Source of the DNA: Lewinellaceae bacterium
GTDB taxonomy: Bacteria; Bacteroidota; Bacteroidia; Chitinophagales; Saprospiraceae
DNA: 60,025 bases
Assembly (NCBI GenBank): GCA_020636325.1
Contig: JACJYC010000028.1
Span: forward strand, 1 to 60,025
Direction of reading: 5' to 3'
The notes beneath the pieces were generated by a model that saw only the letters and a program-made list of their open reading frames with translations, was not told the origin of the DNA and made no database searches. Shown here piece after piece: positions 1 through 6,430 of this stretch. Every line of letters starts with the position of its first letter. The stretch's first letter is position 1. Position numbers and translations under genes: made by a program.

Positions 1-24
1 TGGGATTGGGTGGTAGGTTTTTTT

Positions 25-145
25 AGAGGGTGAGAGGGTGAGAGGGGTGAGAGAGTGAGAGGGGTGAGAGGATGAGAGAGTGAGAGAGTGAGAGAGTGAG
101 AGAGTGAGAGAGTGAGAGAGTGAGAGGGGTGAGAGAGTGAGAGGG
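25..145. repeat. GTGAGAGA-type short tandem array
   Basis: About 120 bp of imperfect 7-8 bp units (GTGAGAGA / GTGAGAGGG). The apparent reading frame through it is only a product of the repeat (Ser/Leu/His-rich) and is not a gene. The array lies 3' of the minus-strand unit ending at 309, like the other simple arrays in this window, which also follow gene ends. Confidence 0.9.
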
Positions 146-152
146 TTCTCGG

Positions 153-299
153 TCACTCTTCCGGGATACCGAAGCTGAAGGAGGTCCAGAAGCTTTCCCA
201 ATCCGCATCCTGTTTGTCCGGACAGGGGATCATATGGGTCGCGTGGAAAAACCAGTCGCCTGACCGTTCGGGTTTGGATCCGGAGTTTCGCGTCCAAAA
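153..299 (-). other. Protein-like fragment downstream of the YrdB-like gene
   Basis: This 48-codon open stretch has no start codon at its beginning, but it reads like real protein (for example ERSGDWFFHATHMIPCPDKQ followed by DADWESFWTSFSFGIPEE and a stop). The composition is aromatic and acidic, unlike the shadow frames around it. It could be the 3' end of a truncated gene or a small gene starting at an internal Met. I do not recognise a family. The rest of bases 146-308 holds nothing else I can name. Confidence 0.25.
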
Positions 300-308
300 T
301 TACGTTTT

Positions 309-677
309 TTAGTCCTTCAGCAGCCGGTCGCCCAATAAATAAGTCAGCGCATGTTGGATGGCGGACAGGATGCCGAGCCCCCAACCCCAGCGATGCGCGC
401 CGGCCGAATAGAGTGCCAGGGCCGCCAGTCCGCTGATGGCCAGTTCCTGAACCAGGCGCAGGACTTCCGCTTTCTGGCCGAACTGGTGAAAATCAACCAG
501 GCCCCAGAAGCCGAAACCCGCCAACGGCGCGCCGGCAGCAAGGAGGATCTTCCAGAGGGTTTTACCGCCGGTATGATAGCCCCAATAACCGAAACCAAAG
601 ACGATGAGCGCTTCCATCAGGCCTCGCAATCCTATGTTTACCCATTGCAGGGGAGAAATTTTTTCTGCTTGCGCCAT
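309..677 (-). CDS. YrdB-like (DUF2568) small membrane protein
   Basis: The product is 122 residues with four hydrophobic stretches, roughly residues 17-34, 41-62, 74-92 and 97-116, so it is probably a four-helix inner-membrane protein. Length, the NIGLRGLMEALIVFGFGYWG opening and the GFWGLVDFHQFG segment fit the DUF2568/YrdB family, whose function is unknown. It lies 33 bp after the stop of the MarR-GNAT regulator on the same strand, so the two are probably co-transcribed from the promoter near 1699-1729. The family call rests on recognition of the sequence pattern; a plain unknown membrane protein is the alternative. Confidence 0.75.
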   Translation of the reverse strand: MAQAEKISPLQWVNIGLRGLMEALIVFGFGYWGYHTGGKTLWKILLAAGAPLAGFGFWGLVDFHQFGQKAEVLRLVQELAISGLAALALYSAGAHRWGWGLGILSAIQHALTYLLGDRLLKD

Positions 678-710
678 GATTTTCCGTTTCCATCAATTTA
701 AAAATTTTTG

Positions 711-1667
711 TCAATTTTCCAAATCCAGCTCCATCTGGATATTGCACCGCTTATACGGCGTCCAGCGGCCGACGACCTTCTGGAAGCCCAGCTTGTAATA
801 CAGGTTGATGGCCGGTTTCAGGACGGTATTGCTCTCGAGGTAGAGCCTGGAGGCGCCGGCTTCCCGCGCTTTTTGGATGGCGGCCTGCCCCAGGAGCCAG
901 CCGATGCTTTTTCCCTGCGCCTTCGGCGAAACGGCCATTTTGGCCAGCTCGAAACCATGGTCCGGGTCGTTCATTTTGATCAGGGCGCATACGCCCACCG
1001 GTTCGTTTTGGTACAGGGCCACGATTATTTTGCCGCCTTTGTCGAGGATGTATTCCCTGGGGTGATCCAGGGCCTTATAATCGGCTTCTTCCATTTCGAA
1101 GTAGGTGGAGATCCACTCTTCGTTGAGCGACCTGAAGGCATGGGCATATCGCTCGTGATAGTCCACAATTTCCACGTCCCTGCTTTCGCGCAATTTCTTT
1201 TGTTCCTGCACGCGCCGGAACAGCGACCGTTGCTCCAGCAGGAATTCCCATTCTTCCATGGCCTCCCAGAGGTTGTACCGGGCCTCACTGATGATGCTTT
1301 CGATGGCGGCGTCCACATCGGTGTATTGCGCCTTGATCTTGTCGTTGAGGGCCATACCTTTCGGGGAGAGGGCCACTACGTTCCGGCGCTTGTCAGCTGA
1401 TTTGCGGTTGGCCTGCACCAGTCCGGCCGCCGTCATCTCGCGGATGATCCTGCTGACGGAGGGCTGGGAATGCCCGATGTCGCCGGCGATCTCCGTGATG
1501 GTCTTTTCGCCGTCCTCGGCCAGTACAAAGAAGACGGGAAACCATTTCGGGGCAAGATCGACGCCGTAGAGCTCATAGAGTTTGACAGCGTCTTCCGTCA
1601 CTTTTGCGGTCAGCATTCTCAGACGGCTGCCCAGCGCTATTTTACCGGTTCTGACAAAGAGATCCAT
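711..1667 (-). CDS. MarR-family regulator fused to GNAT N-acetyltransferase
   Basis: This is a 318-residue two-domain protein. Residues about 15-140 are a MarR winged helix, with a recognition-helix region around SQPSVSRIIREM and a wing with basic KSADKRR. Residues about 165-315 are a GNAT acetyltransferase with the acetyl-CoA loop QGKSIG at 251-256 and the C-terminal NTVLKPAINLYYKLGF motif. Such fusions are a known class of regulator/acetyltransferase; the acetyl acceptor is unknown. I chose Met at 1667 rather than the longer frame to 1748, because the longer one would run through a promoter and a palindrome (1683-1700). It is followed 33 bp later by the YrdB-like gene. Autoregulation is likely. 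Confidence 0.85.
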   Translation of the reverse strand: MDLFVRTGKIALGSRLRMLTAKVTEDAVKLYELYGVDLAPKWFPVFFVLAEDGEKTITEIAGDIGHSQPSVSRIIREMTAAGLVQANRKSADKRRNVVALSPKGMALNDKIKAQYTDVDAAIESIISEARYNLWEAMEEWEFLLEQRSLFRRVQEQKKLRESRDVEIVDYHERYAHAFRSLNEEWISTYFEMEEADYKALDHPREYILDKGGKIIVALYQNEPVGVCALIKMNDPDHGFELAKMAVSPKAQGKSIGWLLGQAAIQKAREAGASRLYLESNTVLKPAINLYYKLGFQKVVGRWTPYKRCNIQMELDLEN

Positions 1668-1682
1668 ATTTGTATAGTTAAT

Positions 1683-1700
1683 TACATAATCAGTTATGCA
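1683..1700 (-). promoter_or_regulatory. Putative MarR-type autoregulatory operator
   Basis: An imperfect palindrome TGCATAA-CTGA-TTATGTA (one mismatched pair) lies 15 bp upstream of the chosen start of the MarR-GNAT gene. It falls where transcription from the adjacent TATATTTG promoter would begin. MarR proteins commonly bind AT-rich palindromes of this size over their own promoter. The site is seen in the sequence; binding is inferred. Confidence 0.55.
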
Positions 1701-1729
1701 AATATACGGCGTACGTTGATGAAATGCAA
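1699..1729 (-). promoter_or_regulatory. Bacteroidota-type promoter of the MarR-GNAT/YrdB unit
   Basis: On the minus strand the sequence reads TTG, 20 bp, then TATATTTG, which matches the Bacteroidota -33 (TTTG-like) and -7 (TAnnTTTG) elements. The -7 box ends just before the palindrome at 1683-1700, and the start codon at 1667 gives a short leader. Confidence 0.6.
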
Positions 1730-1754
1730 TAGGGATCGTGCTTTGCATGCCAAG

Positions 1755-2026
1755 TCAGGCAATCCGGACCTGATCCATAACTATTTTCCTGGTGACCATC
1801 CGGTCCACGGTCCGTATTTGCAGCAGGTACATGCCTTTCGGAAGATGCTCGAGGTGCACAGATGGGGTTCGCTTTCCCGGATTGATCCGATTTAAACCGC
1901 GTTTCCGGCAGGGTCGCGGACATAGAGCGCCGCTTTGTCCTCCGGTTGTGTTCCATTCCAATGCAAATACCCCTTTAGACGGAATGGGGAAACGGCGATC
2001 TCACCGGATTTATCTTCCACGGCTTT
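1755..2026 (-). pseudogene. Frameshifted relic of a type IX secretion C-terminal sorting domain
   Basis: Read on the minus strand, the first part (from about 2026) gives a coherent segment including FRLKGYLHWNGTQPEDK and ALYVRDPAGNAV, then a stop at 1892-1894. One frame over, it continues as NRINPGKRTPSVHLEHLPKG, MYLLQIRT and RMVTRKIVM, ending at 1755. The pattern LPKGMYLLQIRT...VTRKIV is typical of the Por/type IX C-terminal sorting domain, with the usual GxY and terminal TRKI strand. The 5' part of the original secreted protein is missing: the TIR gene stop lies at 2038-2040. It is a dead remnant, but it shows the lineage exports proteins by type IX secretion. Confidence 0.7.
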
Positions 2027-2037
2027 TTCAAAAAAAA

Positions 2038-3393
2038 TCAGATATCGTGGCAAATAATTATTTCATCGGTAAAACCATCCTGGCCGATCACCTGATTCAG
2101 TTCAATATGAAACGGTGGAAAGAGATAGATCAATGACCCTTCGGGGTCCGGCGTCCGCCATTGCCGGAATTTCCTTTCAAATTTAATACCCTTTTTTACC
2201 AGCATTTCCCGGATCAATTCATCCGATGTATTGAATACTTTTTTTATGGATTCCTGGTCGCCGATTAATGTCCAGGGCGTCCTGAAGCGGAAGGCCCAAT
2301 GGTCCTTGTCCGTATAGATCCATTGATCCTTTTCGTAGTAAATATCCGGTGGAGCCTGGAAAAAGTCGCCGCGAACGGATACTTTGGTCAAATAAAAGTT
2401 GCTTCCGAAACTTGGATTCTGGCCGGCTTTCAAATTGGAAAAATTGTTCTTCGCATCGTCAAAGACAAAAGACAGGGCTTCCGAAAAGGTTCCGAACTCA
2501 AAAGCGGACGGCATTTCCTGATTTTTTGACGATGCCTTTTTTTCAGCGGAAGCGGGAATTGCGTTTGATTTTTTAGGCCTGGTTTCTACTGATTTTGTTT
2601 GGAGGCGGGTGGTGTCCGGGGTTTCTGCCGCACTCCCGGAATCCTGACGCAATTTATCCGGATCAACAGCCGTCTTAAAATCGGGGCTCTTTTCCTTTTG
2701 GCCCATCCTGGTGATCACGTAAATCCCTATGGGCACAAGCAGAAACAACAGGAAAATAGCCGGATTCATCTTTTTTTTATCCGGGGATTTAGCGGGTTCA
2801 ACCTTCCTGCGAGCGGGTTTTGCCTGCTCCGGCGGCCTGACCGGGGCAGTCCTTTCTTTTTCCGCCGGTCGGGCTGCCGTATTTACCGCTTTCTCCGGCT
2901 GTTTTTTTTCTTCCTGCTCCTTTTTTACCTTTTTTTCATGCTGGATATTTTTGATCACCGATTTTAATCCTTCATAAATGCTCTCATAGGCTTCATCTTT
3001 ATTGCCCCATAAGGTAACCGGCTTGCCGTTTTGCGGCAGCGCCTGCAATGACGTCAGATCGGTTTCCCGCCAGCCGCATGGCTTAAGGATTACGGGCACG
3101 GCGACGCTTTCGCCTGCATGGTGCCTTTTCAGGGCATTGCCTACTTCATTGTTGTAGAAATAATCGGAAGCCAGGGAGTTTGCGCTTACCAGCAACAAAA
3201 ATATCTCAGCCGTGTGCAGGGCTTGCTTGATCTCCGTTTCCCATGCCTGTCCGGGTATGATCTCTCCGTCGTACCAAATTTTAACGGACTCATTCCTTTC
3301 CAACGGCCAAAAGAAAGTCTTGAGCTCATCTAAAAATTCAGCATCCTTCCGGGAATAGGCAATAAAGATCCGGATTACTTCAGGATTGTCCAT
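2038..3393 (-). CDS. Membrane-anchored TIR-domain protein
   Basis: The product is 451 residues. Residues 1-150 form a TIR domain: the opening strand IRIFIAYSRKD, then the YDGEIIPGQAWETEIKQAL box, the FLLLVSANSLASDYFYNNE segment and VPVILKPCGW. Glu83 sits where catalytic TIR NADases carry their glutamate. Residues about 151-208 are a Lys/Glu/Pro-rich linker, residues 211-229 a single membrane helix, and the rest (about 300-451) a soluble domain I do not recognise. The likely topology is TIR in the cytoplasm and the C-terminal domain outside. It may be an NAD-cleaving effector triggered by an envelope signal, or a signalling adaptor; the sequence does not decide. It starts 129 bp after permease 1 on the same strand, so read-through from that promoter is possible. 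Confidence 0.85.
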   Translation of the reverse strand: MDNPEVIRIFIAYSRKDAEFLDELKTFFWPLERNESVKIWYDGEIIPGQAWETEIKQALHTAEIFLLLVSANSLASDYFYNNEVGNALKRHHAGESVAVPVILKPCGWRETDLTSLQALPQNGKPVTLWGNKDEAYESIYEGLKSVIKNIQHEKKVKKEQEEKKQPEKAVNTAARPAEKERTAPVRPPEQAKPARRKVEPAKSPDKKKMNPAIFLLFLLVPIGIYVITRMGQKEKSPDFKTAVDPDKLRQDSGSAAETPDTTRLQTKSVETRPKKSNAIPASAEKKASSKNQEMPSAFEFGTFSEALSFVFDDAKNNFSNLKAGQNPSFGSNFYLTKVSVRGDFFQAPPDIYYEKDQWIYTDKDHWAFRFRTPWTLIGDQESIKKVFNTSDELIREMLVKKGIKFERKFRQWRTPDPEGSLIYLFPPFHIELNQVIGQDGFTDEIIICHDI

Positions 3394-3522
3394 GGCCGTA
3401 TTTTATGATCGCGATCGCTTTGTCCATTTGCAACCGTCTTTGAACTGTTTCGGGTTTCCACACGGGTTCAAAGCCTGGCGAAGTTCGAGGATTTTATGGA
3501 CAAAATCAAGCGTATCCCGCCG

Positions 3523-5910
3523 TCACTCTTCCCGCAATGAATCCACCGGATTGGCCACCGCAGCCCGGATGCTTTGGAAACTCACCGTAGCCCCGGCGAT
3601 CAGCACGGCGGCGAACGCGGTGACGGCGAAGATCCACCAGATGCTGCCGAGGTCCATCGGTGTGTGGTAGGCAAAATCCTTCAGCCAGTTGTTCATCAGG
3701 TACCAGGCCGCGGGTGCGGCAAGCAGGAGTCCGAACAGGACGAGTTTGAGAAAATCGCGCGACAGCAGGCTCACAATGCCCGCAACGCTCGCGCCCAGCA
3801 CTTTCCGGATCCCGACCTCCTTGCGCCGTTGTTCGGCCATGAAAGCGGCCAGGCCGAACAGGCCCAGGCAGGCGATGAAGACAGCCAGTGCCGAGAAGAC
3901 GGTAAACACCTGGCCCATGCGCTGCTCGGCCCGGTATTGGGCGTCGTATTGCTGGTCGAGGAACTGGTATTCGAAGGCGGCGTCGGGCGCCATTTCCTTC
4001 CAAAGAGCCTGGATGGCGGCCACGGCTGAGGCTGTTTCTCCGGCCTGCACCCGAATGGCCATATTGCTCAGTTTCCAGGGGCTCATCATCAGGACAATGG
4101 GCTCGATCTCTTCGTGCAGCGACCGGAAGTTGAAATCCTTCACCACGCCGACAACGGTGTAGGGCGCCTGACCGCCGTAGCTGATCTGCTTGCCGACCGG
4201 TTCTTCCCAGCCCAGTTTTCTGGCCGCCGTTTCATTGAGCAGGCAGGCGGAACTGTCGGTACTCATGCCCGAAGTGAAGTTGCGTCCTTCGGCCAGTTCG
4301 AGCTTCAGGGTTTCCGCAAAACCGGGATCGATGAACGAATAGTTGAGGGAGGTTTCCTTGTAATTGGCCGGCTGTTCGGGCAGGAAAATCGTGCTGTCAA
4401 ACCCTTCGCCGGGCATGTATTGCGCGGTGGACACCCGCTCTACGACCGGCAGTTTTTTGAGTTGTTCCATGAAAGGGCCGTAATTGTTGCCCAGCGCGGT
4501 GGCCCGGTTCAACACCAGCACCTGCTCCTTGTCGAAGCCCAGGTTGAAGCTTTGCAGGTAGCTCAACTGGTTGTGCACGATCAGGGTCCCGATGATCAGG
4601 CCGGTAGAGATGCAGAACTGGGCGACCACCAGGGATTGCCGCAGCCAGTTGCCCCCTTCACGGCTGCCGGGCCGCCCCTTGATCACGCTCAGCGGAGAAA
4701 AGCCCGAGAGCAGGTATGCCGGAAACGCGCCGGATAACAGGGTGGTGACGACCAGCAACCCGGCCAGCAGGACCAGCACAAAGGGCGAACTCAGGAATCC
4801 CAGGTTGAGCGCCTTGCCCGAGAACTGGTTGAAGGCGGGCAGGACCAATGCCGTCAGCGCAACCGCCAGGACCGCAGCCAGCAGCACATAGACGAAGGCC
4901 TCGCCGAAGAACTGGCCGATCAGCTGCCGCCGCTGGGAGCCGAGCACCTTGCGGATGCCCACTTCCCGCGAGCGGGTCATGGACCGGGCGGTGGTCAGGT
5001 TCACAAAGTTGATGCAGGCCAGGATCAGGATGATCAGGGCCACAACCCCGAAAATGTAGACATAGGACAGGTTGCCGTTGGGGCTCAATTCTCCGTCCGC
5101 ATTGGACCTCAGGTGAATATCCGTGAGGGCCTGAAACGGGAAGCTGGTGTAATTGTTCCCCCGGTGGAATTCCTCTCCGGCCACGTTCTTGTCGACATAA
5201 GCGCTGAGTTTCTCCTGCAGCGCATCCGCATCAGCGTCGGGCCGGATGGTGAAATAGGTATAACAGGCCGCCGAACCCCATTGGTCCTTGCGCTGTTCGA
5301 TCATGGGAATCAACCGGAGGGACGCCAGAAAATCGAATTGCAGATGGGATTGGCGCGGGTAATCCCGGATGATGCCGGTGACCTGGAACGGTTTTCCGTC
5401 GTTCCGAAGGATGGTTTTGCCCATGGGGTCTTCACCCTGGAAATAGCGTTTTGCCGTGGTTTCCGTCAGCACAACGGCATCCGGCGCCGACAGGGCCGTT
5501 TTGGGATCGCCGGCGAGCCAGTCAGCGCTGAACACATCGAAAAAATGCTCGTCGACGAACAGGAAGTGCTGCTCGCGGACGATCTCTTCCCCGTTTTTCA
5601 GGGTGTAGCCGCCGGCGTAGAAACGGGTCACTTCATCCACTTCCGGGAATTCGCGCTTCAAGGCGGTCGCCAGGGGAACCGGCACCAGGGTGATCTTCCA
5701 CTCGTTGTCGCCGAACCGGGCTTCCCAAACGGCGCGGTAGGTCCGGTCGGCGTTGGCGTGAAACCGGTCGTAGCTCAGCTCGTCCTTTACCCAGAGGAAG
5801 ATCAGCAGGCAAACGGCGATACCCACCGAGAGCCCGGCGACATTGATCAGCGTATAGCCTTTGTACCGGAGCATGTTGCGGAGGGCCGCTTTGAGTTGAT
5901 TGGTCAGCAT
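3523..5910 (-). CDS. MacB/FtsX-type ABC permease, paralogue 1 of 17
   Basis: The 795-residue product follows the family plan: membrane helix 1 at about 21-41, a periplasmic MacB core domain (about 45-270), FtsX domain 1 with the coupling motif REVGIRKVLG at 315-324, another helix near 425-445, a second core domain, and FtsX domain 2 with KEVGIRKVLG about 100 residues from the end. The loop before FtsX 1 reads NADGELSPNGNLSYVYIF. I start it at 5910 because the open frame up to 5958 runs into its own promoter (5954-5969) and because MLTNQLKAALRNML aligns with the other paralogues. It is a single-gene unit. FtsX permeases normally couple to a separate ATPase to move or sense envelope substrates; none is adjacent. 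Confidence 0.93.
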   Translation of the reverse strand: MLTNQLKAALRNMLRYKGYTLINVAGLSVGIAVCLLIFLWVKDELSYDRFHANADRTYRAVWEARFGDNEWKITLVPVPLATALKREFPEVDEVTRFYAGGYTLKNGEEIVREQHFLFVDEHFFDVFSADWLAGDPKTALSAPDAVVLTETTAKRYFQGEDPMGKTILRNDGKPFQVTGIIRDYPRQSHLQFDFLASLRLIPMIEQRKDQWGSAACYTYFTIRPDADADALQEKLSAYVDKNVAGEEFHRGNNYTSFPFQALTDIHLRSNADGELSPNGNLSYVYIFGVVALIILILACINFVNLTTARSMTRSREVGIRKVLGSQRRQLIGQFFGEAFVYVLLAAVLAVALTALVLPAFNQFSGKALNLGFLSSPFVLVLLAGLLVVTTLLSGAFPAYLLSGFSPLSVIKGRPGSREGGNWLRQSLVVAQFCISTGLIIGTLIVHNQLSYLQSFNLGFDKEQVLVLNRATALGNNYGPFMEQLKKLPVVERVSTAQYMPGEGFDSTIFLPEQPANYKETSLNYSFIDPGFAETLKLELAEGRNFTSGMSTDSSACLLNETAARKLGWEEPVGKQISYGGQAPYTVVGVVKDFNFRSLHEEIEPIVLMMSPWKLSNMAIRVQAGETASAVAAIQALWKEMAPDAAFEYQFLDQQYDAQYRAEQRMGQVFTVFSALAVFIACLGLFGLAAFMAEQRRKEVGIRKVLGASVAGIVSLLSRDFLKLVLFGLLLAAPAAWYLMNNWLKDFAYHTPMDLGSIWWIFAVTAFAAVLIAGATVSFQSIRAAVANPVDSLREE

Positions 5911-5953
5911 GACGGGTTCTTTTTTTGAGTGACGGCTTTGATAACATGCCCGG

Positions 5954-5969
5954 TTCAAAAATCATGCCC
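5954..5969 (-). promoter_or_regulatory. Sigma-54-like -24/-12 element of permease 1
   Basis: The sense strand reads GGGCATGATTTTTGAA, which fits the sigma-54 pattern GGCAC-N6-TTGC at the -24 GG and -12 TTG positions. It lies 43 bp upstream of the start codon. An IHF-like AATCAATTTTTTA (5976-5988) lies between it and the twin operators at 6024-6060. Confidence 0.65.
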
Positions 5970-6023
5970 TTGGTATAAAAAATTGATTATCAATTTTATA
6001 CACAAATCGAACGCATAAAAAAG

Positions 6024-6060
6024 TGTCCGCACGCGAACAGTCATTGTGCGATTTTGGACA
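6024..6060 (-). promoter_or_regulatory. Twin 16-bp operators upstream of permease 1
   Basis: On the sense strand there are two palindromes, TGTCCAAAATCGCACA and TGTTCGCGTGCGGACA, separated by 5 bp (ATGAC). They start 54 bp upstream of the -24/-12 element. The same arrangement occurs before all five permease transcription units. They are probable dimer sites for an NtrC-type activator. Confidence 0.7.
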
Positions 6061-6158
6061 GCACTGCACCGGGTTTAAATGGTAATGCCGGCTGGGAATT
6101 GGAAATTGTTTATCAGAAATTTTGAAAATCAGGCATCGAATTCCTGAATTTCATCATT

Positions 6159-6266
6159 GTGATATACCGAGCCATCTCCGAAAAAACCAAAGCCCTGGCC
6201 GCCAAATTCCCGGTAGTCAGTTTGACCGGTCCTCGTCTTGACGATGTTGTTGATGCGTTGATCTGA
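6159..6266 (+). pseudogene. N-terminal stub of an AAA/DUF4143-type ATPase, broken at the P-loop
   Basis: A plus-strand open segment reads IYRAISEKTKALAAKFPVV then SLTGPR, which is the usual beginning of DUF4143-type ATP-binding proteins, where GPR is followed by Q(S/V)GKTTL. Here GPR is followed directly by LDDVVDALI and a stop. The Walker A lysine and everything downstream are gone. No good ATG precedes it. It is probably a deletion relic inside the gap between operon A and permease 1. Confidence 0.55.
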
Positions 6267-6280
6267 AAACGGCCGCCCCC

Positions 6281-6378
6281 GAATCCTCAGTTCCTCAATT
6301 CCTCGATTCCTCAGTTCCTCGATTCCTCGATTCCTCGATTCCTCAGTTCCTCGATTCCTCAACTCCTCCACTCCTCCA
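6281..6378. repeat. Octamer tandem array (TTCCTCGA/TTCCTCAG)
   Basis: About twelve imperfect 8-bp units (ATTCCTCG, GTTCCTCA, CTCCTCCA) lie just downstream of the last gene of operon A. The reading frame across it is Arg/Asn/Glu repeat noise and not a gene. Confidence 0.85.
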
Positions 6379-6390
6379 CCGGTCACCATA

Positions 6391-6409
6391 GTCCCGCCGT
6401 AAGCGGGAC
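6391..6409 (-). terminator. Hairpin after operon A (terminator or REP-like)
   Basis: GTCCCGC-CGTAA-GCGGGAC is a perfect 7-bp stem with a 5-nt loop, 21 bp past the stop of permease 2. No T-tract follows on the minus strand, so it may protect the 3' end or be a REP unit rather than act as an intrinsic terminator. Confidence 0.4.
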
Positions 6410-6430
6410 GAAGGAGACAACTCCTCCCCC

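Noticed and set aside
214..226. TTGTCCGGACAGG near the left end as a sixth permease operator
   Set aside because: The half-sites are fused without the 6-bp centre, there is no second palindrome and no -24/-12 element.
711..1400. Long plus-strand open frames opposite permeases and other genes (for example 708-1400, 6560-8716, 15836-18472, 37653-39701)
   Set aside because: They are shadows of the minus-strand genes in GC-rich DNA. They have skewed composition (Arg/Gly/His/Gln-rich), no recognisable domains and no promoters.
3403..3522. In-frame 39-codon extension after the permease 1 stop, with NPCGNPKQFKDGCKW resembling a SEC-C zinc motif
   Set aside because: The match is short, it has no start codon, and it lies directly behind a normal permease terminus. 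Read-through would be needed; chance is more likely.
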